This document shows, piece after piece, positions 18,511-27,966 of a stretch of DNA of 64,000 nt. Location of the stretch: the NCBI GenBank assembly GCA_964557005.1, contig CAZKYI010000004.1, forward strand, positions 156,734 to 220,733. The letters are read 5' to 3'. A program made the position numbers and the translations under genes. Within the stretch, counting starts at the first letter, position 1. The number at the start of each line of letters is the position of its first letter. The notes under the pieces are model-generated. The model made no database searches. It had not been told where the DNA came from and saw only the letters and a list, made by a program, of their open reading frames with translations. The stretch comes from JBECKS01 sp964557005 (GTDB lineage Bacteria > Pseudomonadota > Gammaproteobacteria > Pseudomonadales > JBECKS01).

Positions 18511-19668
18511 CTAACGCTTGCGCAGCTCAATCATGGTCGCAGATTCAGGATAAGCAGCAGGCCGTTTGTGCACGGGGCTTAGCACTTTCAGGCATTCCTT
18601 GATGGTAAAACCATCGGCAAAGCCATTCACCACCACGTTGCGAATTGGCCAATGCTGCAACACCGCCAGTGCCGGAACAATGAACTTGTAAAAGGCGCGT
18701 GCAATCTGCCTGCACCACCAGACATCGGTACGTACAGGCTCCATGATGTGCTCTAGCTCCGCCGCCGCATTGGGTGGGGTTTCCAACAGGGTTTTAGCGG
18801 CTGCCCTGCCCGATTTGATGGCATTGTGTATGCCTTCCCCAAAAATCGGCTCGGCGTAGCCTGCGGCATCGCCCACCAATATCACCCGACTGGGCTGAGG
18901 CTTGAAATATTCGCCGCCAGTGCCGACAGGAAAACCCTGAAATTCATCGATTTCCCTGCACCCCAGCATGTGCTCGGTGTAATCCTGCAAGGCAGTTTTG
19001 GAAAGCGGATATTCATCTGGCCTGCGCGTATAAAGCCCGACATTGATGTGATCGCCCTTGGGAATCAGCCAGGCATAGCCCTTTTTGGCTACCTGAAAAT
19101 CAAAACGCAGTTGCTTGCTGTGATTTTTGGTGATTTTGCTCAGGGGAATGCAGCCTTCCAGCGCCACAGCGGTTCTATCTGGCACGAACTGTTGGCTTTG
19201 CTTGCGTACCTTGCTGTGCGCACCGTCGGCACCAACCAGAAAATCGCAGCTCAGGGTTTCCCCCGAAGCCAGTGTCACTTCAATGCAATCTGCCTTTTGC
19301 TCATAGCGCTCAAAGCCCTTGGCTTCTACTTTAAGCTTAGCCCCTGCTGACTGGGCTTTTTGCAAACAAAAGGCATCGAGTTCCTTGCGCACGGTTGTCA
19401 CTACCAAGGGTTTGGAAGCCGAAAGCGTTTTTTCGGCCTTGAATTCGCGCGTCAATGTCATGGAATCGGTTTGCCACTGCACCACAGGGGCTATCGAATA
19501 CGGTAATTGGTGCAGTGCCTTGATGGTGAGCATTCCCGCGCAGGGCTTAAAGCGCGGAAATTCATCTTTTTCTACAATCAATATTTTTTTACCTGCGCTG
19601 GCCAAATCGTAGGCACACGCAGCACCTGCTGGCCCACCACCAATGATGATTACGTCGTAATCTGCCAT
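18511..19668 (-). CDS. Geranylgeranyl reductase family FAD-dependent oxidoreductase
   Basis: 385 residues. N-terminal FAD-binding motif DVIIIGGGPAGAACAYDLA (residues 4-22), then RFKPCAGML typical of geranylgeranyl-reductase-like flavoproteins, DFLVGADGAHSKVR in the middle, and the second FAD motif VILVGDAAGYAEPIFGEGI. The family reduces isoprenoid double bonds or hydroxylates quinone precursors. The substrate here is open. The ATG at 19668 has GAGG in good position, while an upstream start (12 residues longer) lacks support. Divergent from mdh, with 126 bases between the two starts. Confidence 0.82.
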   Translation of the reverse strand: MADYDVIIIGGGPAGAACAYDLASAGKKILIVEKDEFPRFKPCAGMLTIKALHQLPYSIAPVVQWQTDSMTLTREFKAEKTLSASKPLVVTTVRKELDAFCLQKAQSAGAKLKVEAKGFERYEQKADCIEVTLASGETLSCDFLVGADGAHSKVRKQSQQFVPDRTAVALEGCIPLSKITKNHSKQLRFDFQVAKKGYAWLIPKGDHINVGLYTRRPDEYPLSKTALQDYTEHMLGCREIDEFQGFPVGTGGEYFKPQPSRVILVGDAAGYAEPIFGEGIHNAIKSGRAAAKTLLETPPNAAAELEHIMEPVRTDVWWCRQIARAFYKFIVPALAVLQHWPIRNVVVNGFADGFTIKECLKVLSPVHKRPAAYPESATMIELRKR

Positions 19669-19794
19669 ACCCACCTCGCTTGTTTGTGGCGCGCACCTTA
19701 GCATTTACGCATCTGATTTTTAAGTATTGCCATGCAACCCACTGGCCGCCTAGAATTGCCGCCCTTTCCCTTCCAACTTCTTCAGGAGTCTCCC

Positions 19795-20775
<981 letters not shown>

Positions 20776-20795
20776 ATTCATTCACAAGCACAAAT

Positions 20796-20824
20796 AAAAA
20801 AACCAGAGCTTGCTCTGGTTTTTA
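20796..20824 (+). terminator. Rho-independent terminator after mdh
   Basis: AACCAGAG at 20801-20808 and CTCTGGTT at 20813-20820 form a perfect stem with a CTTG loop. An A-run precedes it and a T-run (TTTATT) follows, so it could work in both directions. It lies 20 bases after the mdh stop and 14 bases before gcdH. Confidence 0.88.
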
Positions 20825-20837
20825 TTGAGGGACTGTT

Positions 20838-22013
20838 ATGAGCACTGTACTTTCCAACTGGGACGACATTCTGCTACTTGACCAGCAACTGAGCGATGAA
20901 GAAAAAATGATTCGTGACAGTGCCAAGGCTTACTGTCAAAGCAAACTTCAAAGCCGCGTATTGCATTCATTTCGCAATGAAGAAACCGATGTTGCTATTT
21001 TCAGGGAAATGGGTGAACAAGGGTTACTTGGCTTGACCATACAAGGTTATGACTGCGCAGGCGCCAATTATGTGAGTTATGGTTTGGTTGCGCGTGAAGT
21101 GGAACGTGTGGACAGCGGTTTTCGCTCGATGATGAGCGTGCAATCCAGCCTTGTCATGCACCCTATTTACACCTTTGGTAGTGAAGCACAAAAACAAAAG
21201 TACTTACCCAAACTGGCATCTGGCGAATACATTGGTTGCTTTGGTCTAACAGAGCCTGACAGTGGATCAGACCCTGCCAGCATGAGCACACGCGCCACCA
21301 AGGTAGATGGTGGTTATAAACTGAACGGTTCCAAAATGTGGATTACCAATGCGCCGATTGCCGATGTGTTTGTAATCTGGGCAAAAACCGATGACGACTT
21401 GATTCGTGGTTTTGTGCTGGAAAAGAACATGCCAGGTTTAAGTACAGCAGTCATTAAAGGCAAAATTTCCTTACGCACTTCGATTACCGGTTCAATCAGT
21501 ATGCAAGATGTATTCGTGCCGCAAGAGAATATGTTTCCCGAAGTGACTGGTTTGCGTGGACCTTTCACTTGCCTGAACTCTGCGCGCTATGGAATTTCAT
21601 GGGGTGCAATGGGCGCTGCAGAAGCTTGCTGGCATGCGGCACGCACATACACGCTCGACAGAAAACAATTTGGTAAACCTTTGGCGGCAACCCAATTGGT
21701 TCAGAAAAAGCTTGCTGATATGCAAACTGAAATCGCCTTGAGCTTGCAGGGCTCTTTAAGGCTTGGCCGTTTGATTGATGAAGGCAACTCTGTGCCTGAA
21801 ATGATTTCCCTGATGAAGCGCAATGCCTGCGGCAAGGCACTTGATATTGCGCGCATGGCAAGAGACATGCACGGCGGCAACGGCATTGTCGATGAATTCG
21901 GTGTGCTACGACATGCAGTGAATCTGGAAACTGTGAATACCTATGAAGGTACTCACGATGTACATGCGCTGATTCTGGGCAGAGCGCAAACCGGTATTCA
22001 GGCGTTTTTTTAA
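20838..22013 (+). CDS. gcdH: Glutaryl-CoA dehydrogenase
   Basis: 391 residues of the acyl-CoA dehydrogenase family. Oxidatively decarboxylates glutaryl-CoA to crotonyl-CoA in lysine and tryptophan breakdown. GLTEPDSGSDP is the FAD/substrate-binding loop, KMWITNAPIADVFVIWAK follows, and the catalytic glutamate is Glu370 in TYEGTHDVHALILGR, a context diagnostic for glutaryl-CoA dehydrogenases. Full length. It has its own promoter region in principle, but a terminator separates it from mdh by only 14 bases. Confidence 0.92.
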   Translation: MSTVLSNWDDILLLDQQLSDEEKMIRDSAKAYCQSKLQSRVLHSFRNEETDVAIFREMGEQGLLGLTIQGYDCAGANYVSYGLVAREVERVDSGFRSMMSVQSSLVMHPIYTFGSEAQKQKYLPKLASGEYIGCFGLTEPDSGSDPASMSTRATKVDGGYKLNGSKMWITNAPIADVFVIWAKTDDDLIRGFVLEKNMPGLSTAVIKGKISLRTSITGSISMQDVFVPQENMFPEVTGLRGPFTCLNSARYGISWGAMGAAEACWHAARTYTLDRKQFGKPLAATQLVQKKLADMQTEIALSLQGSLRLGRLIDEGNSVPEMISLMKRNACGKALDIARMARDMHGGNGIVDEFGVLRHAVNLETVNTYEGTHDVHALILGRAQTGIQAFF

Positions 22014-22071
22014 AAACGATAACGCACGCTACCATATTTGAGGTAGGCAAGCTCAAGCCATGACTCTATAT

Positions 22072-22107
22072 ACTCCTGCCAGAATAAAAACATCCACTAG
22101 CAGGAGT
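22072..22107 (+). promoter_or_regulatory. Inverted repeat that can sequester a Shine-Dalgarno site
   Basis: ACTCCTGC at 22072-22079 is the exact complement of GCAGGAGT at 22100-22107, which contains the AGGAG ribosome site of the membrane-protein gene starting at 22112. The 20-base loop is A-rich. In RNA the pairing would cover the ribosome site, so this leader may control translation. Whether it forms in the cell is not known. Confidence 0.4.
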
Positions 22108-22111
22108 TCAA

Positions 22112-23740
22112 ATGGAAGAACATGTCGCGTATGCGATGCAGAATGCCGATGCCATTCAATCGCTGATTTATCTCAATAACCCACTCACGCTGAGAAACTG
22201 GACCTTTAATGTGGTGGAAACCACAGTTTTTCTGGGTGCGATTCTGGGTTTCCTGCATTCAATCCGCGAATACAAAAAGCGCGGCAATAAAGCCCCCTTC
22301 TTCACCTGGCTGGCCTGCTTGTGGTACGGCATTTTTCTGGAAATCTTCGTCTATAACTTTGTTGATAATTTCTGGCACGGTGAATTTTCGGTAATGTTCT
22401 ATCACAACCGTTTCCCGCTCTACATTGTGCTGATTTACCCGTCGTTGATTTATCACGTCTTCATGACTATCGAGCGCTTCAGAATCTATCTATTACCCTA
22501 CGGGCGTATTATTGAAGCGATATTGGTGGGCTGGGCATCGCAAATGATGTACTTGCTGTATGACAACATTGGCCCGCAATTTCACTGGTGGATATGGAAC
22601 CCGGGCGATGTCACGCTGTTGCCGATGTGGGAAGCCGTACCTGCCACCAGTTACCACTGGATTTTCGGGTTCACCATCGCGTTTGCCTGGCTCTGTCGCG
22701 TGCTGATTTGGGACAACGCGATTAAATGGCGCAACACCAACTGGAAATTCTTTGCCGCTGTTTTATTCATTGGCATTGTTACCAACGTGATTGGCTCACT
22801 GATTTTTGGCCCCTACAACATGCTCGCTTATGGTTACAGGGCTTTTGAATACGACATTCCTTACGGCTTGCAACAGTATGGCTGGGCGAGCTTCTTGTTA
22901 GTGGTGTATTTATTTGCTGGTGCCTATCTGTATTTTCTCACACCCAAAGTGCACCCGAAAAAGCCTGATTTGCAGTTGATGATTTTCCCCGTGCTGTGGT
23001 GCTCGATTTATATTGGTTTGTACGCCTATTCATGGTCGGAGCTTTACAGCATTGGCGCAGATGGCATCACCAGCTTTAACACGCCCATCGGCAACTGGAT
23101 TATTGTGTTAGTCGGTATGCACATGAGCTTTGTGATTATTGGCAAGGCACATTTAACGGGTGATCAGCTGTCGCTGTATCAATTCAGGGAAGTGTTTCGT
23201 GATATTCGTGAAAGCATTGTGATGATAGGCCGTGTGCTGCGTTCTTATATTATTCCAGGCACCGATCCCCATGCTTCAACGACGGTTGCACTGAAACAAA
23301 AGGAACAGCAGGCAAAAAAGCCTCAAGGGGCTAGCAGCAGTCCCTCGTCGCAATCGGCTGTCGGTGGTTTTATTGAGCGTCATGTGAAAGGTGGTGCAAC
23401 GGGATTGGAGCCAGATCACTTTCGACATAATCGTGGTGCTGCTTTTCAGAATGTGTTGAGTGAAGGAAAACCGCGTTATAAAAAACCACGCAGTGTTAAC
23501 GAATATGCTTTCAGAGAACAATACTGTGAATACGATGCCGTTCCTTCCAACAGGGAAATGAATGATCTCACCGCCGAGTGGCGTGAGCAGTATGCTGAAT
23601 CTAACAAGGTCAATCAGACGACCTCGCCCCTGCCTGAAATTACACGAAAATTCAGCAAGTTTATGCCAGGCTTTGGTGCAGGCTGTGCACCCGATGTCGC
23701 TTTTGAAAGTGGTAACAAGATTGAAATCAACGAAGAATAA
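22112..23740 (+). CDS. Unrecognised polytopic membrane protein with a long cytoplasmic-type tail
   Basis: 542 residues, family not recognised. About nine hydrophobic segments are visible (near residues 33-52, 62-84, 103-123, 133-150, 185-205, 217-242, 265-283, 296-315, 333-350). The first 380 residues are rich in Trp, Tyr and His (for example FHWWIWNPGD, SYHWIFGFTIAFAWL, VGMHMSFVIIGKAHL), which could serve cofactor or metal binding. The last 160 residues are hydrophilic with no hydrophobic stretch. Its ribosome site lies in an inverted repeat. An aldehyde dehydrogenase gene follows 31 bases later, so a linked role in aldehyde or alcohol metabolism is possible but unproven. Confidence 0.75.
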   Translation: MEEHVAYAMQNADAIQSLIYLNNPLTLRNWTFNVVETTVFLGAILGFLHSIREYKKRGNKAPFFTWLACLWYGIFLEIFVYNFVDNFWHGEFSVMFYHNRFPLYIVLIYPSLIYHVFMTIERFRIYLLPYGRIIEAILVGWASQMMYLLYDNIGPQFHWWIWNPGDVTLLPMWEAVPATSYHWIFGFTIAFAWLCRVLIWDNAIKWRNTNWKFFAAVLFIGIVTNVIGSLIFGPYNMLAYGYRAFEYDIPYGLQQYGWASFLLVVYLFAGAYLYFLTPKVHPKKPDLQLMIFPVLWCSIYIGLYAYSWSELYSIGADGITSFNTPIGNWIIVLVGMHMSFVIIGKAHLTGDQLSLYQFREVFRDIRESIVMIGRVLRSYIIPGTDPHASTTVALKQKEQQAKKPQGASSSPSSQSAVGGFIERHVKGGATGLEPDHFRHNRGAAFQNVLSEGKPRYKKPRSVNEYAFREQYCEYDAVPSNREMNDLTAEWREQYAESNKVNQTTSPLPEITRKFSKFMPGFGAGCAPDVAFESGNKIEINEE

Positions 23741-23771
23741 ATAATAAAAGGACAAACACAGGAACAGACAA

Positions 23772-25268
23772 ATGATATATGAACAACCCAAATTTCGTGA
23801 TCAATATCAAAACTACATCGGTGGAGAATGGATTCCACCCGTAAACGGTCAATACTTTGAAAAAATTTCGCCAGTCACTGGCGAAGTATTTACCAGAATT
23901 CCACGTTCAAACGGTGAAGATATTAATCTGGCGATTGATGCTGCCGAACGTGCATTTACAGACTGGAAGAAAACCTCCCCACAGGAACGCTCCTATATTC
24001 TTTTAAAAATTGCCGAGCGCATCGAACAAAACATGGAAGCGCTTGCACGCATAGAAACCTGGGAAAACGGTAAAAGTATTCGTGAAAACCTTGTTTCAGA
24101 TATTCCTTACGTGGTGGATCAATTCCGTTATTTTGCAGGCGTGATTCGTGCCGATTCCGGTGAAGTGGTAGATATTGATCACAACACCATTTCCATGGAA
24201 GTTCATGAACCACTGGGTGTGGTCGGACAGATTATTCCGTGGAATTTCCCGCTGATGCTGGCGTGCTGGAAAATTGCACCTGCGCTGGTCACAGGAAACT
24301 GTATTGTGATGAAACCCGCAGAACAAACCCCTGTTTCAATTCTGACTTTAATGGAATTGATTGGCGATTTGTTGCCGCCAGGTGTTCTCAACATTGTCAA
24401 CGGTTTTGGTGCTGAGGCTGGCGCACCGTTGGTGGAATCACCACGCATCAAGAAAATTTCTTTTACAGGTTCTACGCCCACAGGAAAGCGGGTGGCACAT
24501 GCTGCTGCAGAAAATATTATCCCCGTGACTTTGGAACTTGGTGGAAAATCGCCCAACATTTTCTTCAAAAGCGTGGCCGATGCCGATGATGCTTTCTTTG
24601 ATAAAGCAGTCGAAGGTTTGCTGATGTTTGCCTTCAATCAGGGAGAGGTATGCACCTGCCCTTCGCGTGCGCTGGTTCACGAAGATATTTATGACAAGCT
24701 GATTGAACGTGCTTTAGAGCGTTTAAAGCGCGTAAAAATTGGTGATCCGCTTGATCCCGATAACCATATTGGTGCGCAAGCTTCGTTACAACAGTACGAA
24801 AAAATTCTGAGCTATATTGATATTGGTCGTGAAGAAGGTGCCGAAGTTTTAATTGGTGGCGAAGCTTATCAAAGTAAAAAATATCCAGGGGGCTATTACA
24901 TCAAGCCCACCATTCTCAAAGGCCATAACAAGATGCGTTGTTTTCAGGAAGAAATCTTCGGCCCGGTATTGGCACTCACCACGTTCAAAGATGATGCAGA
25001 AGCACTTGCCATCGCCAACGACACCGAATACGGCCTGGGTTCGGGAATCTGGTCTCGCGATTTCCATCAGATTCACGAAGTATCACGCGCGATTGAGGCT
25101 GGCCGTGTCTGGGTAAACTGCTATCACCTTTATCCTGCCCATGCTTCTTTTGGTGGCTACAAAAAATCGGGTATTGGTCGCGAAACCCACAAAATGATGC
25201 TGGAGCATTATCGCAATACCAAAAACATTCTGATGTCGCTGGATAAGAACGCGATGGAGTTTTTCTGA
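23772..25268 (+). CDS. NAD-dependent aldehyde dehydrogenase (AldB/ExaC type)
   Basis: 498 residues. Oxidises aldehydes to acids. IPWNFPLM contains the oxyanion-hole asparagine, LELGGKSPN the general-base glutamate, and Cys294 in GEVCTCPSR the catalytic thiol. The EVCTCPSR version and the start YIGGEWIPPVNGQYFE match AldB/ExaC-type acetaldehyde dehydrogenases. An AGGAA site precedes the ATG. It follows the unrecognised membrane protein with only 31 bases between, probably on one transcript. The physiological aldehyde is not shown by the sequence. Confidence 0.9.
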   Translation: MIYEQPKFRDQYQNYIGGEWIPPVNGQYFEKISPVTGEVFTRIPRSNGEDINLAIDAAERAFTDWKKTSPQERSYILLKIAERIEQNMEALARIETWENGKSIRENLVSDIPYVVDQFRYFAGVIRADSGEVVDIDHNTISMEVHEPLGVVGQIIPWNFPLMLACWKIAPALVTGNCIVMKPAEQTPVSILTLMELIGDLLPPGVLNIVNGFGAEAGAPLVESPRIKKISFTGSTPTGKRVAHAAAENIIPVTLELGGKSPNIFFKSVADADDAFFDKAVEGLLMFAFNQGEVCTCPSRALVHEDIYDKLIERALERLKRVKIGDPLDPDNHIGAQASLQQYEKILSYIDIGREEGAEVLIGGEAYQSKKYPGGYYIKPTILKGHNKMRCFQEEIFGPVLALTTFKDDAEALAIANDTEYGLGSGIWSRDFHQIHEVSRAIEAGRVWVNCYHLYPAHASFGGYKKSGIGRETHKMMLEHYRNTKNILMSLDKNAMEFF

Positions 25269-25336
25269 CATGTGAGTAGTGGTAATATCGCGCGTCGATT
25301 AAAACCACTCAACCCACTACTACACTCCATGAGTTT

Positions 25337-27319
25337 ATGAGTATACGCATTACTCGTGCTGCCATGTATCTTGGCATTGCCTTGCTGGTATTCAGCACTT
25401 TTCGTTTGGCCATTTTGCTTACTTACCCTGAAGACTTTGACAATTTAAGCGCAAACGAAATTCTTTTATCTTTCATCACAGGGTTCAGAGTCGATTTGAT
25501 TACGATACTGACCTTTGGCAGCCCGCTGCTGTTATTGATGATTTTTCCCAACACCCTGCTCAATCATAAAACCCTGCAAAGTGGCTTCGCGTTATTGTTT
25601 TACTTGTTCATCGTATCCTGTGCTGCCGCACTCTACGGCGATTACCTCTATTTTGAACATGTGCAACGCCACACTTCGAACGAGATTTTCTATCTCGAAG
25701 GTGGTGATGCCTCGGTGGTTGTTGAATCACTTAAACAAAACTGGCCAGGGGTTCTGTTGTTACTCGTATTTTTTGGTTTGCTTCTTTCACTCACCCTCAA
25801 AATTGAACATAAATTCAATTACCCGCTTATATTCACGATAAAAAATTTCGCTGTTTTTGTTATTGTTTTTATACTCATGGCTGTTGCGATACGCGGCACA
25901 CTGCAAGGAAAACCCTTCGGCATTATCAACGCTTTTAGCAGTGCCAAAGCCGAAAGTGGCCATCTTGCGCTGAATGGCATCTATAGTGTTTATCGAAGCT
26001 CTGCAAGAGATGGGAAAGTTGCACAGTTTATGGATGATGGTCAGGCACTCAAAATCACCACCGCTTTACTGCAAGATGATATTTTTGAATTTGCTGATGA
26101 GAATTATCCTCTGCAAAGACAATTAACAGAAAGCAAATTGAATACACCAGATTTCCCACAATTTAAAAATGCCAATGTAGTTATATTTTTACTGGAGGGC
26201 TGGAGTGCATTATATGTAGACAGCTTTTCAAATGTAGGCTTCAAGGCAACTCCTCATTTCGATGCGCTCACTCAGGATGGTCTCAAGTTCACCAACTTTT
26301 TTTCAAATGGCCAACGCAGTATTGATGGCATAACTGCATTATTCACAGGAATTCCTCGTGTGGCTGGTATCAATCGTCTGGGCAGTGGTCTGGAGGTTGC
26401 TCATGTTTCCTTTCTGGGTGATTTGGCAAAACAAAATGGTTATCAGACGCTCGCCATGCAAAGCTCCAAACGCAGCTCTTTCAGACTGGATTCCATTTGC
26501 CAGTTAGCGGGGTTTGACACTTACTATGGTGCTGAAGATATTCCACAACTGGGCTTGGAAACCAGTGGGCTGCAACCTTATTTTGGTACATGGGATAACA
26601 ACACCTTCCAGTTCTTTCTGACTCAAGTTAACCAGATGACTGCTCAAAGTGATACAGAGCAGGCACAGCCCTTTCTTGCTTTTGTTTTCAGTGCAACAAC
26701 ACACACGCCCTTTATCAGCCCGGGCAAGGAATGGGAAATCTATCCCCATGACGATGATGATATGTATGGCTATCTGAATACCTTGTATTACGCGGATGCT
26801 GCATTAGGCCGATTTATGGAATCTGCAAAACAACAAAGTTGGTATGATAATACCGTTTTTATCTTCATGGCTGACCATACGGTGGGATTTGGACAAGAAG
26901 AATTTCTCAAGGATTTCAAAACGCCTGAACGTGAACTGGAGAATATGCGTATCCCCTTACTGGTTTATGCACCCGCTTTACTTCAGGCGGGCATCAGCGA
27001 GCAATCTGCCTCCCAAACAGACATTATGCCAAGCTTGGTACACCTGCTTTCATGGAAAGGGAGTTTCAGCAGTGTTTCAAATTCTCTGTTTACTGATTCA
27101 TCACGCTTTTCCTTACTGGAACAAGGGCCTGTGATTACCTATGTAAAACAGGATGCGTATTTGCAGCATAATCTGGATAAAACACTGGGAAGCACTTTCA
27201 AAACAAAAACACAAGAAAAGGAGTTATTGGCAATCTATCAGGTAGTCACGACGCTTCTGAAAAAAAATATTTTTTATAAAAAAGGTATAGCTGCCGTAAA
27301 AGACAGTCAAAATCCATGA
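25337..27319 (+). CDS. LTA synthase-like alkaline-phosphatase-superfamily membrane transferase
   Basis: 660 residues. Four or five N-terminal transmembrane helices (about 8-28, 40-75, 85-103, 133-155, 163-185) precede a periplasmic sulfatase/phosphotransferase domain (about 270-610). Glu287 in LLEGWSA and MADHTVGFG are metal-site motifs of the LtaS/OpgB/EptA superfamily, and Ser328 in NGQRSIDG occupies the nucleophile position, where threonine is more usual. Relatives move phosphoglycerol or phosphoethanolamine from phospholipids onto sugars or lipids outside the inner membrane. The stop overlaps the sulfotransferase start by four bases (ATGA), so the two are translationally coupled. No strong ribosome site is visible. 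Confidence 0.82.
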   Translation: MSIRITRAAMYLGIALLVFSTFRLAILLTYPEDFDNLSANEILLSFITGFRVDLITILTFGSPLLLLMIFPNTLLNHKTLQSGFALLFYLFIVSCAAALYGDYLYFEHVQRHTSNEIFYLEGGDASVVVESLKQNWPGVLLLLVFFGLLLSLTLKIEHKFNYPLIFTIKNFAVFVIVFILMAVAIRGTLQGKPFGIINAFSSAKAESGHLALNGIYSVYRSSARDGKVAQFMDDGQALKITTALLQDDIFEFADENYPLQRQLTESKLNTPDFPQFKNANVVIFLLEGWSALYVDSFSNVGFKATPHFDALTQDGLKFTNFFSNGQRSIDGITALFTGIPRVAGINRLGSGLEVAHVSFLGDLAKQNGYQTLAMQSSKRSSFRLDSICQLAGFDTYYGAEDIPQLGLETSGLQPYFGTWDNNTFQFFLTQVNQMTAQSDTEQAQPFLAFVFSATTHTPFISPGKEWEIYPHDDDDMYGYLNTLYYADAALGRFMESAKQQSWYDNTVFIFMADHTVGFGQEEFLKDFKTPERELENMRIPLLVYAPALLQAGISEQSASQTDIMPSLVHLLSWKGSFSSVSNSLFTDSSRFSLLEQGPVITYVKQDAYLQHNLDKTLGSTFKTKTQEKELLAIYQVVTTLLKKNIFYKKGIAAVKDSQNP

Positions 27320-27945
27320 TTATTTCTGACTCACATCATTTTATTTTTATTCATATCAGAAAAGCAGCTGGTGTGAGTGTTAGAAATCAACTCAAGCCTT
27401 ATGCCATTAGTCGACCTGATGACTTACTTTCAAAAATCAAAAGCAAATCAGGCATTGAAAAAGATTACCAGCGTTTTTATTTCCAAATGCATAGCGATTT
27501 GATGAGCTTGAAAAAGCGTATGCCAGAAGAAAAATTCAGCAATTATTTTAAATTTGCCTACGTTAGAAACCCATGGAAACGCGTTCTATCAGAGTATCTT
27601 TACATTCGCAGCAAACCGGAACATGGGCGTTATAAGAAAGTAATTAAAATGTCTTTTGATGAATATATTATCTATCAAGCCAAACGCTTTGATGCACATC
27701 AGGTAAATATGCTTTGTGATAAAAACGGAAAACTTCAACTGGATTTCACTGCCAAATTTGAAAATCTGCAAAACGACTGGAAACATATCTGTGACAAAAT
27801 CCAGATTGAGTATAAAGCGCTTGCTCATCTGAATAAAAACAAAACCTTCCCTACAGAAGAGTATTTCACTCAAAAAAATAAACTCTTGATAGAAAAGCTT
27901 TGGCAAAGAGATATTGAGATGTTTGAGTACACTTTTGAAGACTAA
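27316..27945 (+). CDS. Sulfotransferase family 2 protein
   Basis: 209 residues. FIHIRKAAGVSVR (about 10-22) is the 5'-phosphosulfate-binding loop and YVRNPWKRVLSEY (about 82-94) the 3'-phosphate-binding motif of carbohydrate sulfotransferases that use PAPS. KAAG replaces the more usual KTAG, a tolerated variant. It would add sulfate to a sugar or lipid headgroup in the cytoplasm. It overlaps the preceding membrane transferase by four bases and is followed 21 bases later by the ceramidase-like gene, so a lipid-headgroup substrate is plausible (inference). Confidence 0.82.
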   Translation: MIISDSHHFIFIHIRKAAGVSVRNQLKPYAISRPDDLLSKIKSKSGIEKDYQRFYFQMHSDLMSLKKRMPEEKFSNYFKFAYVRNPWKRVLSEYLYIRSKPEHGRYKKVIKMSFDEYIIYQAKRFDAHQVNMLCDKNGKLQLDFTAKFENLQNDWKHICDKIQIEYKALAHLNKNKTFPTEEYFTQKNKLLIEKLWQRDIEMFEYTFED

Positions 27946-27966
27946 GGTATATGATGCCATCAAACT

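Noticed and set aside
19732..19794. Longer N-terminus for malate dehydrogenase
   Set aside because: The added 21 residues are unlike the family and the AGGAG site marks the ATG at 19795.
25278..25309. Terminator between the aldehyde dehydrogenase and the LTA-synthase-like gene
   Set aside because: AGTGGT and ACCACT can pair, but the stem is only six bases and no T-run follows.
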